Below are positions 41,990-52,689 of a DNA stretch of 64,000 nt, one piece after another. The position numbers and the translations under genes were made by a program. The notes beneath the pieces were generated by a model. That model was not told the origin of the DNA and made no database searches. It worked only from the letters and a program-made list of their open reading frames with translations. The stretch is from Desmodus rotundus (lineage: Eukaryota; Chordata; Mammalia; Chiroptera; Phyllostomidae): positions 96,251,705 through 96,315,704 of the forward strand of contig NC_071398.1 in assembly GCF_022682495.2 (NCBI RefSeq), read 5' to 3'. Numbering within the stretch: the stretch's first letter is position 1; every line of letters begins with the position of its first letter.

Positions 41990-42640
41990 ATGTCTGAAAA
42001 GTGAAAGGATCTCCTACAAATCAACAAGAAAAAGACAGGAAATTCAATAGACAAAAATAGGCAAGGAAGCAGCTAGGCCATTGGCCAGAGGGGGAACCCT
42101 GGTGGCTGCTGAGTATTTGAAGAGATGCTAAATCTCACCAATAACTGAGTTCATGCCAGTCGAAATGACAACACTATGTTACACTCATCCTTTGGCAAAT
42201 GAGAAAGTCGGATAATACCAAGTGCTGGCGAGAATGTGGAGAAACTGCAATTCTTGTGGAGCTGTGGGAACAGCTCGTCCAGAGCACTGTCTGACATCAT
42301 GAGTGAAATTGAGGTTTTTGCTCTCAGAAATATGTCCAACAGAAGCCCTCGAAGGGACATTTATGAGGCTGTGTAGCCAAGTGATTTGTGGAAGAAAAAA
42401 ATTTAAAAGCCGACAGAATGACTATCGATTCCCAAGACAATAGATAAATAAAATGTGATGAGAAGATTGGGTTCTCAGCATCAGTCAAAAGCAATAATTT
42501 AGGTTTACAATAGCAACACTGATAGATCTCCAAAACATAATATTGGATTAAAAAAAAAAACCTCAAAAAGAGGATGACACTTATAGACATTCCCTTTTAT
42601 TTAAATTAAAACCTAAACACAAGACATGCCATGTCTTTTA
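41990..42640 (+). mobile_element. Old L1 LINE 3' end, sense
   Basis: 'ctacaaatcaacaagaaaaagacaggaaattcaatagacaaaaataggc', 'agagatgctaaatctcaccaataactgagttcatgccagtcgaaatgac', 'ggataataccaagtgctggcgagaatgtggagaaactgcaattcttgtgg' and 'agatctccaaaacataatattggattaaaaaaaaaaacc' follow the L1M 3' end in order. Confidence 0.85.
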
Positions 42641-42867
42641 AACATCCACATTTCTCTACGTTAAATCTATGAAAAATGGACTGGAAAGAGAGTTTGTCAT
42701 GGGCGTGGAGGAGGGAAGTGGGATTGTGGATGGAGGATGAAGTTAAAAAAATAATAAGGTAAGAAGATATAGTCAGTAAGGAGCCTTATCTTGATTGGAA
42801 TGATGGTGCACCCCAACATGGGAGTTATGATGAACACAATTCTGTGTACCTCATTCCAAGGACATAA

Positions 42868-42905
42868 AGAAGGAAAGAAGGAGGGAAGGAAGGAATGGAG
42901 GGATG
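42868..42905. repeat. GGAA-rich purine tract
   Basis: A run of (A/G)GGAA units. The 38 bases lack pyrimidines except one T at 42896 and one near the end. Confidence 0.85.
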
Positions 42906-43408
42906 GAATGTGGGGGCCAGATCACAGGAACCTGACCTTTGGGGAGTGGGTTTGCAGCCACCGAGTCAGTTCTCCAGTAGCCACTCTGGACACCTCCCCC
43001 TAGTGAGGACAAGAGGACATGCAGCCACCCTGGTTTAGCAGGAAGAAACGTGGAGTGGAAGACAGGAGACTGGCACCTTTCTTCCACCTGTCACAAGCTG
43101 GTGGAATAATTGTTGGTTAAGTCACAGACATTTCTGTCAGATGGGGAATGATAGGATCTGCAGGGTCTTTGAGAGGCTAAAATCAGGGGAAAATGTGTGG
43201 GAAAATGTTGAAAGTTTTTCATAAATATCAGATGGTGTGTCTGTTGCAAGACTGGGAGTGAACAGATGACTCTAGTTGAGGGGACAGTAGAACTGTTTTC
43301 TGTGCCCTGAACTAGCCTGGGTCTTTGTCCCCTTGAAGGAGTGAAAGGACAAACACCACATCTAAGGGAGTTTCTCTTCACTGCCCCGCCCTCCCGCCTA
43401 GCTTATTT

Positions 43409-43475
43409 TCCTCCCTCCCTCCCTCCCTCCTTCTCTTCCTTCCTTCTTTCCTCCCTTCCTTCCTTCTGTCCCTCC
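43409..43475. repeat. (CCTC)n/(CCTT)n pyrimidine tract
   Basis: Five CCTC units, then CTTC and CCTT units, almost all pyrimidine. Confidence 0.92.
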
Positions 43476-43869
43476 AAGTCAATGCTGTTAATTTGGGATG
43501 TCAACAGTTAGGTCCTCGGGGCAGCAGATTTCTGTCTGGAACACACAAGGGCAGGCTTGGCTCCCAAGCTAACTGGGCATTTTAAGTTCCAGGGGGGGAT
43601 CACAGAAATGAGGAAGGAAGGGAAGTTGCATTCTTTGAATGCTGAGAATTGATATTGGACACATCACTTAACTATACAATAGTCGACTGACACAGTGATC
43701 CTTTTCCTCATAATTAGAGACAAATGACAGACTTAGGGAAGTGTCAGATGTACTCAGCAACACACAGCATCACATACAAAGTGACATAATTGGACTTTGC
43801 AGTGGGCTGATGCCAAAGCCCATTACTTTGTTCTATACCCCTGTGGGGCCTTGAAGATCATTTAGTACC

Positions 43870-44010
43870 TTTCTCCTCCTCCAAAAACCCTCCCTGCATT
43901 TTCTGACGAGTAAACTGAGGACCTCAGAGATTGCCTGTGTTGCCCGACGTCATATGCTAGTTAATGGCAAAATTGGGGTTGGTACCTGGGGCTCTACTAC
44001 CATTTCGTGG
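43870..44010 (-). mobile_element. MIR SINE, antisense
   Basis: 'gacgagtaaactgaggacctcagagattgcctgtgttgcccgacgtcatatgctagttaatggcaaaattggggttggtacctgggg' follows the antisense MIR core. Confidence 0.75.
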
Positions 44011-44453
44011 TCTCATAATTACAAAATTCGGTTATCCACAATCTAGTTGTGGTCGCAAAAAATCAAGTGATGCTTTCTCTGCTTGAAGACATTTCTTAAT
44101 GTCGTTCTTTCCAGCTCTTCTGCTTCCTGGGCCACCACCACAGCCTGCAGTACACCCTCTTTTGGGGAATATCTGTTGCTGCGTAGAGAGCCTCAGAATG
44201 CTGGAATTTCTAGGCAGCCAATCTAGAAATATGAAGGATCAGAAGCTGGATTCGAAGGCTTTGCAAGGAAGGCATTTCTTACAGAGGAATCCACAGGCAG
44301 AGTAGATTCTTTGGGAGGGTGATGAGTCCTGACCACTGAGTTTGTTGAAGCTGAGCCTGGGAGATACTTGGCAGGAACACGCAAAGGTGACTCAGACGTA
44401 GCTAGGGATGGGAGATGGATGCTTGGTCAGATGATTAACCCTATATGGCTCGT
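44011..44453. other. Unassigned sequence
   Basis: No gene or repeat recognised. Confidence 0.45.
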
Positions 44454-44985
44454 ACAGCCATGTGCTGCATAACAATGTTTTGATCTGCAATGGACCGCAA
44501 ATGCCAAGGTGGTCCCACAACATTATAATGGAGCTGAAATATTCCCCTCGCCTGTTGCATTGTGATTGATGGCATAGTGCAACGCATTACTCCTGCGTTT
44601 GTGGTGATGCCGGTGTGGACACACCTACTGTGCTGCCAGTCCTCTAAAAGCACAGCAGTCTGACTATGTGCAGTACACACCCTTGCTCCTGATGATAAAT
44701 GACTACATTACCGGTTTATGTACTTATATACTGTACTTTAGAGTACACTTGTTCTACTTATTAAAAAAGTGTATGCTGCAAAAGAGAGCATCCCTTGATT
44801 GTACTTGATTGCATCGCTTTCTCTCGCGCTCGATTTCATGTCTATCTCATGCGGGTTTGTGCAGGCTCATACCCAGGAGACACAGGCTAAACCATAGCCG
44901 GGGGGTCGGCTATACCATCTGGGTTTGTGTAAGTGTGCTCTGTGATGTTCTCACAATGATGCAATCGCCTAACCGTAATTTCTAA
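44454..44985 (+). mobile_element. Tigger-family (TcMar) DNA transposon
   Basis: Left end 'acagccatgtgctgcataacaatgttttgatctgcaatggaccgcaaatgccaaggtggtcccacaacattataatggagctgaaa' and right end 'ggctataccatctgggtttgtgtaagtgtgctctgtgatgttctcacaatgatgcaatcgcc' form the inverted termini of a Tigger element. 'atagtgcaacgcattactcctgcgtttgtggtgatgccggtgtggacacacctactg' is in between. The transposase region is deleted, so the copy is non-autonomous. Confidence 0.85.
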
Positions 44986-46629
44986 TCTAAACTTGAACCG
45001 CTCTTCACAAATCCTGACAAGCCACTCTGCGTTTTTTGTAAATCCTGTTTCCTTTAAAGGCACTTGAAACAGCCAATGGGCCAGAAACTATTATTGTTCT
45101 GTGCCTCTTGCCCCAAGGCGTAGCCTTCAGGTACTTTCCTCCTAAACCCGGCTCTCTCTTCAGGACCCTCTGAGATTCTAGTCACTGTGTCCAAATCTAC
45201 TAGCCTCTCTAATCAGGGCAAGGAACTGCCATACAAGCTCCTGGGGAGAGGAAGTCGCTCTTGGGAGGAATGGGAGGGTGGTCTGGGCTAGACAGTGTGG
45301 CTCGGAGACCACTCACTGTAGCACAAAGTAAGCCAGATCGATCTAAGAAGTTCCAAGGCTAGGCCCTGGGTCAGGGATGGACATGAGTTGGGGACGGCCA
45401 TGTACACGCAGGAAGGGTGACTTACAGGGAGGGCGGTGACCCGTGCACTGCCTCTGCATGTGGGAGCTGGCAAGCAGGCCTGCCATGCTGCCATTGTTAA
45501 ATCTGAAATACAGAGGAGAGTTTGGCAGATTGATTCTGAAATGACTGAGCAATGTGGTGAGTCTGAGCGGCCCTTTGCGAGGGGTGGTGGGTAGTGGGGG
45601 GATGGTGGAGGGATTCCAATGGGGTGTGTCATGGCAGAAAGTTCTTTCGAAACCTCAACTGATGTGGTTCTCCGATTCTAAAGGTAGAAGTTAAAAATCA
45701 AGTTAGAAGCTGGAGGCTCTCTAATGGGACCCTCTCAGGTCACTTGTCCTCTACTTAGTTGGAGAGCTGGGTCTGGGACCTACATGCTTCAGTCTTAGTT
45801 TGTACCCTTGCCTCCTACACTTCACTCGCCTCCAAACACAAATTGGTTCAAACCAGTTTCAGAGTTTAGAAGCTTTCAGGTGGAAAATTTTAATCATCAC
45901 AGTTTCAGATTCTTGGCTGATTCCAGCTTTCTAAGTCATTATAAACATGTGTTAACCTTTGTCATAATGGCATCTTAATAAAAATGAAGATTTTGTGACT
46001 TTTTTCTCTCTTCCTAAATTAGGTGTCCTCTTCAAAAATATATCTACATAGTTTTTTTTGCTTGTAGGCCTAAAATTCTATTGTTGAAAACAGTCAATAA
46101 AGAAGACATACAAAAGTAAGGGAAACACGTGTAAGATGAAAATAACAGAACGTAATGCTGGAAACACTTTAAAATCAAACTTAGTATTAAATCAGAGACA
46201 TAAAATCTGAAGCTGCCAATTCCAATCAGTAAATGTTGTGAAACGGGGTAAAGCTATGAATATGATCTGAAACTGGTAGAAAATTAGCTCAATTAAACAA
46301 GAAGTATGATTTGAAATTTCACTTTCAGTCTTTAAATATAGATAATTTTCTATGAAATTTGATTTGTTTTATAATCAAATCAAAAAAAGCCTTGCAGGTT
46401 TCACATAATTAGACAGGCTTTATGCTAAAACAGCTTTACAGAATGATTAAAAATAAAAATGTTTATTAGATAACCACATTTTCCATGCAGCTCAGTCTGG
46501 GTGGAATCATAATAGAGATCTTTTTAAAACCCAGTTCCTGAGAATAAGCTATTTTTTTTCTAATAGGCTTCTAATTTCTTTGCTAGTTCCGGTTACATTT
46601 TGGACGGGGTTTCTCCAAGAACAAGTTCA
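44986..46629. other. Unassigned sequence; AT-rich repeat-poor right half
   Basis: No gene or named repeat is seen. 46000-46560 is AT-rich, non-repetitive and contains several TAATTAG/TAAAAC-type motifs ('cacataattagacaggctttatgctaaaacagc' at 46403-46435), like many conserved non-coding elements. Confidence 0.45.
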
Positions 46630-46825
46630 GTCATTAATTTCTTCCTTCTTACATCCCTTCCTCGCCTCCTACCTCTCCCCTACTGTAGCTCATGTCTCTC
46701 CTTCCCTCCTCCTTCCTTCTCTCCTCCTCCTTCTCCCTTTCTTTACCTCCCTCCGCCATGCCATTCTTCTCTCCCATTTCCATCATTTTCTTCCCTCCCT
46801 GTCCTTCCTTCTTTCCCTGTTAGGC
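46630..46825. repeat. Long pyrimidine-rich tract
   Basis: Nearly 200 bases dominated by CT in CTTCC, CCTC and TTCTCC units with few purines. The paired short frames here are composition artefacts. Confidence 0.88.
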
Positions 46826-46984
46826 CCAAGTGAATTTGAAGTAACCCAATAAACAAATAAGGGTCTTAATGTCTTGAAAGACCACATTGCCTTTAAATTG
46901 AAAACATGCTATAATTTTTATTACAGATGGAAGTGATCTTAAGTGCAAATTGTAATATATTGCATCATGGCCCCAGTTTTTCTC

Positions 46985-47405
46985 TGGAACCACAATCTTT
47001 GCCATGTGACTCTGACGTTCTACTCCCTGAAAAGGTAGACATGTGTTTTCCTGTACTTTGACTTTGTTTTGGACACATGACTTGCATTGGCCAATAGAAT
47101 GAGGCTGAGGTGATGGTATGCCAATTCCAAGCCTGGAACCCAAGAAGCCTTCTGTGTTTCTGTTGGGCCATTTCCTGCCTCTTTTACTGCCATGAGAAGA
47201 AAATGCCCAGAATCCCCTGCCGGCCCTAGAAAGGGAATGTAAGACCCATGGAGCCAACCACCCCAACCCAGCCAAGCCTGTACCAGCTGACCTATGGCTG
47301 GCACACAAATTCATGAGCTAAATGAGTGCATATTATATGTATGATTCATATTTGGGAGTTGTTTGCTATACAATGTTATTGTAGCAATAGGAAGCTGATA
47401 ACTCA
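46985..47405 (+). mobile_element. MaLR-type LTR (MLT1-like), sense
   Basis: 'gttttcctgtactttgactttgttttggacacatgacttgcattggccaatagaatgaggctgaggtgatggtatgccaattccaagcctgg', 'cttttactgccatgagaagaaaatgcccag', 'ttcatgagctaaatgagtgcatattatat' and 'attgtagcaataggaagctgataactcaatg' follow the sense order of a MaLR LTR. The 164-codon minus-strand frame over it is a by-product. Confidence 0.68.
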
Positions 47406-47515
47406 ATGTCTTCCGTTTTGAAGAGATGGAGACTGAGGCCCAGAAGGCGTAGGTTATGCATTTAGTTAATAGCAGATCTGGAACTAATATCCGGAGCTCC
47501 AGATAGCTGGACCTA
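47406..47515 (-). mobile_element. MIR SINE fragment, antisense
   Basis: 'gttttgaagagatggagactgaggcccagaaggcgtaggttatgcatttagttaatagcagatctggaactaatatcc' matches antisense MIR. Confidence 0.72.
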
Positions 47516-47785
47516 TGTTCGTGCAGGAAACCATGCCTTGAACTGTGAAGTGAATAAGCAAACACCTGAAACTCTAATATATGTTTGCTTAGCTTCTAGT
47601 AATACCTCCTTATTATTTATTTCTCCAACTAATTTGAATCTGCCACTTCAGCAACCTGTTGGGGTGACTTGATTATTCAGTTTATGATAAAAAGCAGGAG
47701 ACAGAAGGCAGTATTGGATTGTTAAGGCTTGTCTATCTTGCTGTGGTGTGCCTGCATGTGCGTGTGGTGGAGAGCCAAGAAATCT
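47516..47785. other. Unassigned sequence
   Basis: No gene or repeat recognised. Confidence 0.45.
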
Positions 47786-47852
47786 TGTCATCATAGCTAC
47801 CACTAGCTGAGTAATTATTGTAATTATACTCCAGGTATTATTATGCTAAGTA
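47786..47852 (-). mobile_element. MIR SINE, antisense, part 1 of 3
   Basis: 'gctaccactagctgagtaattattgtaattatactccaggtattattatgctaagtactttt' is the antisense MIR start, cut by a Ves. It continues at 48065 and again at 49707. Confidence 0.65.
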
Positions 47853-48064
47853 CTTTTTTGGAAAGATTTTATTTACTTATTTTCAGAGAGAGAAGGGGAG
47901 GGAGGGAGAAAGAGAGGGAGAGAAACATCAATGTGTGGTTGCCTCTCACACGCCCCCTACCAGGGACCTGGCTCGCAACCTAGGCATGTGCCCTGACTGG
48001 GAATCGAACCAGCAACCCTTTGGTTCGCAGGCCAGTCAATCCGCTGAGCCACAGCAGTCAGGGC
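47853..48064 (-). mobile_element. Ves SINE inserted in MIR
   Basis: Tail complement at 47853, 'gagagagagaaggggagggaggg', 'acatcaatgtgtggttgcctctc', and a reverse-complement head ending 'gccacagcagtcagggc'. GTACTTTTTT at the left and GCACTTTTTA at the right may be a target-site duplication. Confidence 0.95.
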
Positions 48065-48097
48065 ACTTTTTATTCATTATATCATTTGCTCTACACC
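48065..48097 (-). mobile_element. MIR SINE, antisense, part 2 of 3
   Basis: 'actttttattcattatatcatttgctctac' continues the MIR text ('tgctttacatgtattatctcattt') after the Ves. Confidence 0.6.
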
Positions 48098-48326
48098 AGA
48101 GGTTAACAATCTATATAGTATGGGGCCAACTCCTGCCCGCTGCCTGTTTTTGTAAATGAAGTTTTATGGGAACATAGTTATGCTCATTTGTTTATGTAGA
48201 GTCCGTGGCTACTTCTGTGCTACAATGGCAGAATCAAGCAGTTGTAACAGAGGCTGGAGGGACTGCAAAGTCAAGGATATTTACTATCTGGCCCTTTACT
48301 GAAAAAGTTTACTCATACCTGGTCTT
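48098..48326 (+). mobile_element. hAT-type MITE, sense
   Basis: 'cagaggttaacaatctata...ggccaactcctgcccgctgcctgtttttgtaaatgaagttttatgggaacatagttatgctcatttgtttatgtagagtccgtggctacttctgtgctacaatggcagaatc...tatctggccctttactgaaaaagttta' is the sense form of the family at 16115-16332. GCTCTACA before it and GTCTTACA after it (6 of 8 bases) may be the 8-bp hAT target duplication. Confidence 0.85.
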
Positions 48327-48328
48327 AC

Positions 48329-48874
48329 AACAGTCATTTTCAAGTGTGGTCTATGAGCTCTGGTGTTCCTTAAGAGCTCACTGAAGTCAAAACCATTTTT
48401 ATGGCAATACCGACATTCTTGCCTTTTCCACTGTGTTGACAATTGCATAGATGGTAGATAAGATTGCTGTCACTTGAGCATAAGTTAAGGTGACAGTGTC
48501 AACTGTATAGTCACCGTATTCTTTACCCACAGTAAACAGAATGGCCAGTTTTACTTAAGAGGGTGCTGAGGAAGCAGCAGAAATCCATTGCATTAAGTTC
48601 GGACTCTGTGAGGATACATCTTTTTAGTATTCCAGGCGATGAGACGGGAAGGGTGTGGAAAGTGCTTGTGTTGCAGATTGAGATATGATGATCATCTCTA
48701 GTGTGATTGAGTTGGGAACTGAAACTAGTCTTTTTTTTTTTTGAACACCATTTTTAGTTGAAAAAAACAAAACTGACAAAGAGTTAGTTGGTCTTCCTGA
48801 TTTTTTTAGACTTTAGTGTTTGGCAAACATTTTCTCAAAAATAAGCCTGTTGTTTCCAGAAAAACAACTGGCAG

Positions 48875-48909
<35 letters not shown>

Positions 48910-49703
48910 TTTTTTTTTGTGCCAGTGGTAGAACTCAAGCTTTCAAATGAAAGTTAGTTTTGGAAAATTTGCATCTGCCACCTTGAGACTGGCAGCATGC
49001 CAATACTTGACTTCTCTGGTGACTTATGTGGTGATATTAATGAATGTGATTTTTTTTTTTTGCCATGGCATAATGCAATGAGTCAATGTTAGGAGATCTG
49101 TGTAACTCAGTGAACCAGTATTTTACAGTGACAGATGGATATGTTGCAAATCCACACATGGGTAAAAAATCCTTTCAAAATGCAAGATATTCCAATGGAT
49201 CTTAAAGTAACAGTATAAGGAGTTCATGCGATTTTTGATTCCATTGTGACAGCTAACCTTTAAGAAACTACCACTTGTTGAGTTTTGGTGTGTAGCCAAA
49301 TGATAATACCCACAGTTATCTGAAAAGACTATTAAAATACCCCTCTCTTTTCTAATTCACATATGTGGCTGGTTCGATTTTCTTCATCTACGTCAACCAG
49401 AGCAGCCAATATGTGAATCCAGTTGCCTTTCATCAAGCCAGACATTTAAAAAAACTATAAAAATGTGAAACTCTTTTCACTATTTGGAAAATATAGTGTT
49501 TTTTCCACAAAAATTTGTTGTTCGTGGTAATAGGATTAATTTCTTTAAATGAGTAAATAGTTTTAAAATTCTCAGTTTTTAATTTTTGCTGTGGTAAATA
49601 TCAATACATATAAGACACATAAATAAAAGCTCTTAAGCACCCTCAATCACTTTTCAGAGTATAAAGAAGTCCTGTGATTAGAACAAAGTTTGAGAATTAT
49701 TGG
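48329..49703 (+). mobile_element. hAT-Charlie autonomous transposon relic
   Basis: hAT-Charlie transposases cut and paste DNA between short inverted repeats. The left end CAGTCATTTTCAAGTGTGG and right end CAAAGTTTGAGAATTATTG are inverted-repeat-like hAT termini about 1.37 kb apart. The interior follows a Charlie transposase gene in order, in broken frames on the plus strand: 'ccactgtgttgacaattgcatagatgg' (left), 'ccaggcgatgagacgggaagggtgtgg' (48637), 'ttttggcaaacattttctc' (48820), 'gtgaaccagtattttacagtgac' (49111), and near 49263-49345 'aagaaactaccacttgttgagttttgg...cacagttatctgaaaagactattaaaatacccctc', corresponding to the C-terminal hAT dimerisation region. Stops, frameshifts and a TC/T microsatellite make it inactive. 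The copy splits a MIR, so it is younger than that MIR. Confidence 0.85.
48875..48918. repeat. (TC)13-T18 tract inside the Charlie relic
   Basis: Thirteen TC units (48875-48900) followed directly by 18 T bases (48901-48918), interrupting the old transposase reading frame. Confidence 0.97.
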
Positions 49704-49706
49704 TCG

Positions 49707-49830
49707 AAATTTTGTCTATGATATAACTATTATCCCCAGTTTACAGATGATAAAACTGAAGCTTAGAGATATGAAGTAACTTGTCCGAAGTCAAATAGCT
49801 TTTAGGTTGTAGAACTAACATTAAAAAACT
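49707..49830 (-). mobile_element. MIR SINE, antisense, part 3 of 3
   Basis: 'gatataactattatccccagtttacagatgataaaactgaagcttagagatatgaagtaacttgtccgaagtcaaatagc' is the remaining antisense MIR core after the transposon insertions. Confidence 0.82.
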
Positions 49831-50640
49831 CAGAAAGACTCCCAAACTTACAGTGTCACCACTAAAAATGCCTTCTGGTAATTCTGGATTTAGAAAGCTC
49901 AGAAAACTCACCCCCCACCCTCATCCACCCCCAACCAGAACAGAATTTTTTATGCTGATTTTTTATTCTATTGACCTTAGTTTCTTCTGTGTTCTGAAGA
50001 CACGGGCCAGTTTCTGTGCGAATGTATTGACTCAGGTTAGACAAAACGCAGCCTTGAAAAAGGAAGTGTGAGACTTTGGACGTATCTGGGTAAAGCTTTT
50101 CACTCTTTGCGGAGCAGGAACTAGAGAGAAGGCAGAATGTGGGAGAGAGTCTGGGGAAGGGCAGCTCCATGGGCCAGGGTGTGTGGCAGGAAGATCGGAC
50201 ATCAGGACTGGTATTTGCCCTGTCCCATGTCCTTAGTTCAGGAATAGCCCAGAGATGGCACTTCCACATCCTGGTCCATGGCAGACACCGAGAACAGGAC
50301 AAAACCCTCTTTCTCAGTGAGCTTATAGACAACCTCGGTCTCCTCCTCAAGGCCGGTCCCATGTAGTCCTTCCACAGACAGGATGCGGCACACAGGGTGA
50401 ACCCTTACTACCGTCCTTGTTTTGTGCTACACCTGTAGTCCCCTCTGAGCTGCAGGTATGACTCTCTCAAACCCAGAGCCCATCAAGAGGCTGTGGATGA
50501 CTCATTGTTGGTACCAGAAAAGCAACTCCGGGCGGGTCTGTGCAGTGTTCATGGCAGCGTTAATTAGGAAAGGTCTACATACTTTTCTCCTATGCACATG
50601 ATACCAGACCCTCTTTTGTCATCCGTGCCTTCTAAACACA
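49831..50640. other. Unassigned sequence
   Basis: No gene; overlapping frames of 166 and 75 codons on the two strands have no recognisable domain. No named repeat. Confidence 0.45.
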
Positions 50641-50815
50641 GAATGTACAGGACTTAATACCGTGGGTTCTAGAGTCAGATTACTGGGGTTTAACCTTTTA
50701 GTGGTTTTATGAAGATTAGATGACAAAATATAAGTAAAACATGTTTAACAGCACCCAGCTTAGCCTAATGCTCAGTGATTATTAGCTATTATGATTGTGA
50801 TTATTATTCCTGTGG
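50641..50815 (+). mobile_element. MIR SINE, sense
   Basis: 'ccgtgggttctagagtcagattactggggtttaacc', 'tgaagattagatgacaaaatataagtaaaacatgtttaacagcacccagcttagcctaatgctcagtgattattagctattat' covers the 5' and 3' parts of a sense MIR with the middle deleted. Confidence 0.72.
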
Positions 50816-51361
50816 CTAAGTATTTGGGGAAATGGATAGAATATAAAGAACATTTAAAAAATGCATCTCTGAGCCAGCAAGAAAGGAAGCCATCCAGAGA
50901 GGTTAGAAAGTGAAAGTGGGAACCTACAAGACCAAAGAACATCAAAGCAGATTTCATCCGAGGTCACCTGACGTACCCTGGTAACCTTGCAGCTTTGTTT
51001 TGATGGGCACACAGGGCTCGGAAGACATGGGAGAGAACCCAAGGTGCCGACCTTGGGAATCTCATAAGACACTCCCACATAGAGCTGGAACACCAAACAC
51101 CTGTGACCTCAGTTTAAGGTTAAACTCAGAGTGAATCTGCCCTATAGAACGGGGCGACAAGAAAACTTGTCTGGTTTGACCTTACTTTGAGTGGAGGGGA
51201 AAAAAAAAATCTCACCTGAGAGTTTAAAACCACAAGCCAGTTCTCTCTGGGGTTTGAACATGAATGGAAAATCTGAGTTACGAAAAGAAATGGGGAGCAA
51301 CTATGTGATTAACTATGTGGTTAAATTAAAAACAAATGTTGACTATATAAAATAACTGCGA
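50816..51361. other. Unassigned sequence
   Basis: No gene or named repeat; an A9 run near 51200. Confidence 0.45.
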
Positions 51362-51559
51362 AGCCCTGACCGGGTACTCAGTTGGTGAGAATGTCATCCC
51401 TATATGCCAAGGTTAAGGGTTCAATCCCAGGTCAGGACACACACAAGAATCAACCAATGAATGCATAAATAAGTGGAACAACAAATCGATGTCTCTCTCT
51501 CTCTCCCCCTTTTCTCTCTCTCTCTCTCAAATCAATAAATAAAAATTAAAAAAAAAAAC
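51362..51559 (+). mobile_element. Ves SINE, short-loop subtype
   Basis: Starts AGCCCTGACCGGGTACTCAGTTGGTGAGAATGTC, has GGTTCAATCCCAGGTCAGGACACACAC, then 'aagaatcaaccaatgaatgcataaataagtggaacaacaaatcgatg', a TC tract and an A-rich tail. Third copy of the subtype also at 7291 and 40888. Confidence 0.93.
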
Positions 51560-52689
51560 AGAATGATAATGGCTAATTGGTAGGACAAATTACAACAGGG
51601 TTGAACCAAAATACAGGACAGCTATAGCATTTAAGTTCAGGGAGTGATGCTGATTAGAACTTAAAAACTTTATAAAGACTTATGTCGTGTTGAGGAAGAC
51701 AGAAATATTTACAAAATTCAGAGTTTAAGTGTGCATGTTAAAAAATCTAGGTTAACCACTAAAAGAATCGACATTACCAGCTCTCCCTTTCCTGACCCCA
51801 TTTTGAAATTGTCCTCAGGCAGAGTGATTTGGCTCTTAAGTAGCATTATCCACGTCCTTGTAAGTAGGTCACAAGGGAAAGCAAAAGTTTTTATGACATA
51901 AAATATTCACTAATGAATTGGCTAATAATGACATTACTTGTCACATAAATATCCTTCCCCTATTTTGTAAGTCCGTGGTTGTAACATTGCATGCAAAGCA
52001 AATCGAGTGATGAGTAGAACTGAAAACCTTACAAAAGAAGGAAGATACTAAGAAGTGTGTGAGACGGCAGTTGGAGAATTACGTTCAAGGCTTTTGAAAA
52101 AGGAGGCTCCGGCGGATTCAGATCTATTAATAACTGAAGAAAAATCAACAAAGATGATAGCGTGATTAGAGGAGAATGATTTTGGTACAGAAATATGAAG
52201 GGAGCCCTTGAGAAAACCGATGAATCTCTAATTATATTAATCACGGAAAAAGCTAAGATGCTGAAAAAGAGACCCTGATTCATTCTTCAACTTAAGAAAG
52301 GTTGTACGTTTCATTATCATTCACATTTTGTGAATTGGATAAAATCAACTTATTGTAAAAATAAATAAGTGAGGAGTTACTGGATTTCTAGGTGCTTAGT
52401 AGTCTTTGTTTTGTTCTTTTGTTTTCCAGAAGATCCTTATTTCTCTTCCACATCTGTACTTGGTATGATTCTTGATTCACAATATCTGATTTCAAGAATT
52501 CTAACCAATCTATTCCTATTTTTCTATTTTTAACCTCCATATATTTTTGTTCCAAGAAGTGGCAATTTAATTTCAATTCATGGTTCCTCTTTTAACTCAG
52601 ATTGCACCCATGTTTTCAGGACTTACACAGCACCAGAAGTTATCGGGGCTCTCTGACCTGGCATTTGTTGGGGCAGTCATATCTATCGG
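51560..52689. other. Unassigned sequence, possibly partly old L1
   Basis: 51575-51780 faintly resembles an old L1 3' end ('taaaaaatctaggttaaccactaaaagaat'). The rest is AT-rich without a recognised gene or repeat; the minus-strand frame at 52388-52576 has no known motif. Confidence 0.35.

Larger units (their letters stand above)
42641..43869. other. Unassigned sequence
   Basis: No gene. Contains a GGAA-rich tract at 42868-42905 and a CCTC/CCTT tract at 43409-43475. The rest is unassigned. Confidence 0.45.

Noticed and set aside
43403..43476. Regular spaced repeats as a CRISPR array
   Set aside because: It is a simple pyrimidine tract; mammalian sequence, no repeat-spacer structure.
46100..46480. 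Exon of an unannotated gene in the repeat-poor stretch
   Set aside because: No open frame longer than chance and no splice-site pairs that make a reading frame.
46820..47314. 164-codon minus-strand open frame
   Set aside because: Lies almost wholly on a MaLR LTR.
49862..50362. 166-codon minus-strand open frame
   Set aside because: Low-similarity composition-driven frame with an overlapping frame on the other strand; no recognisable family.
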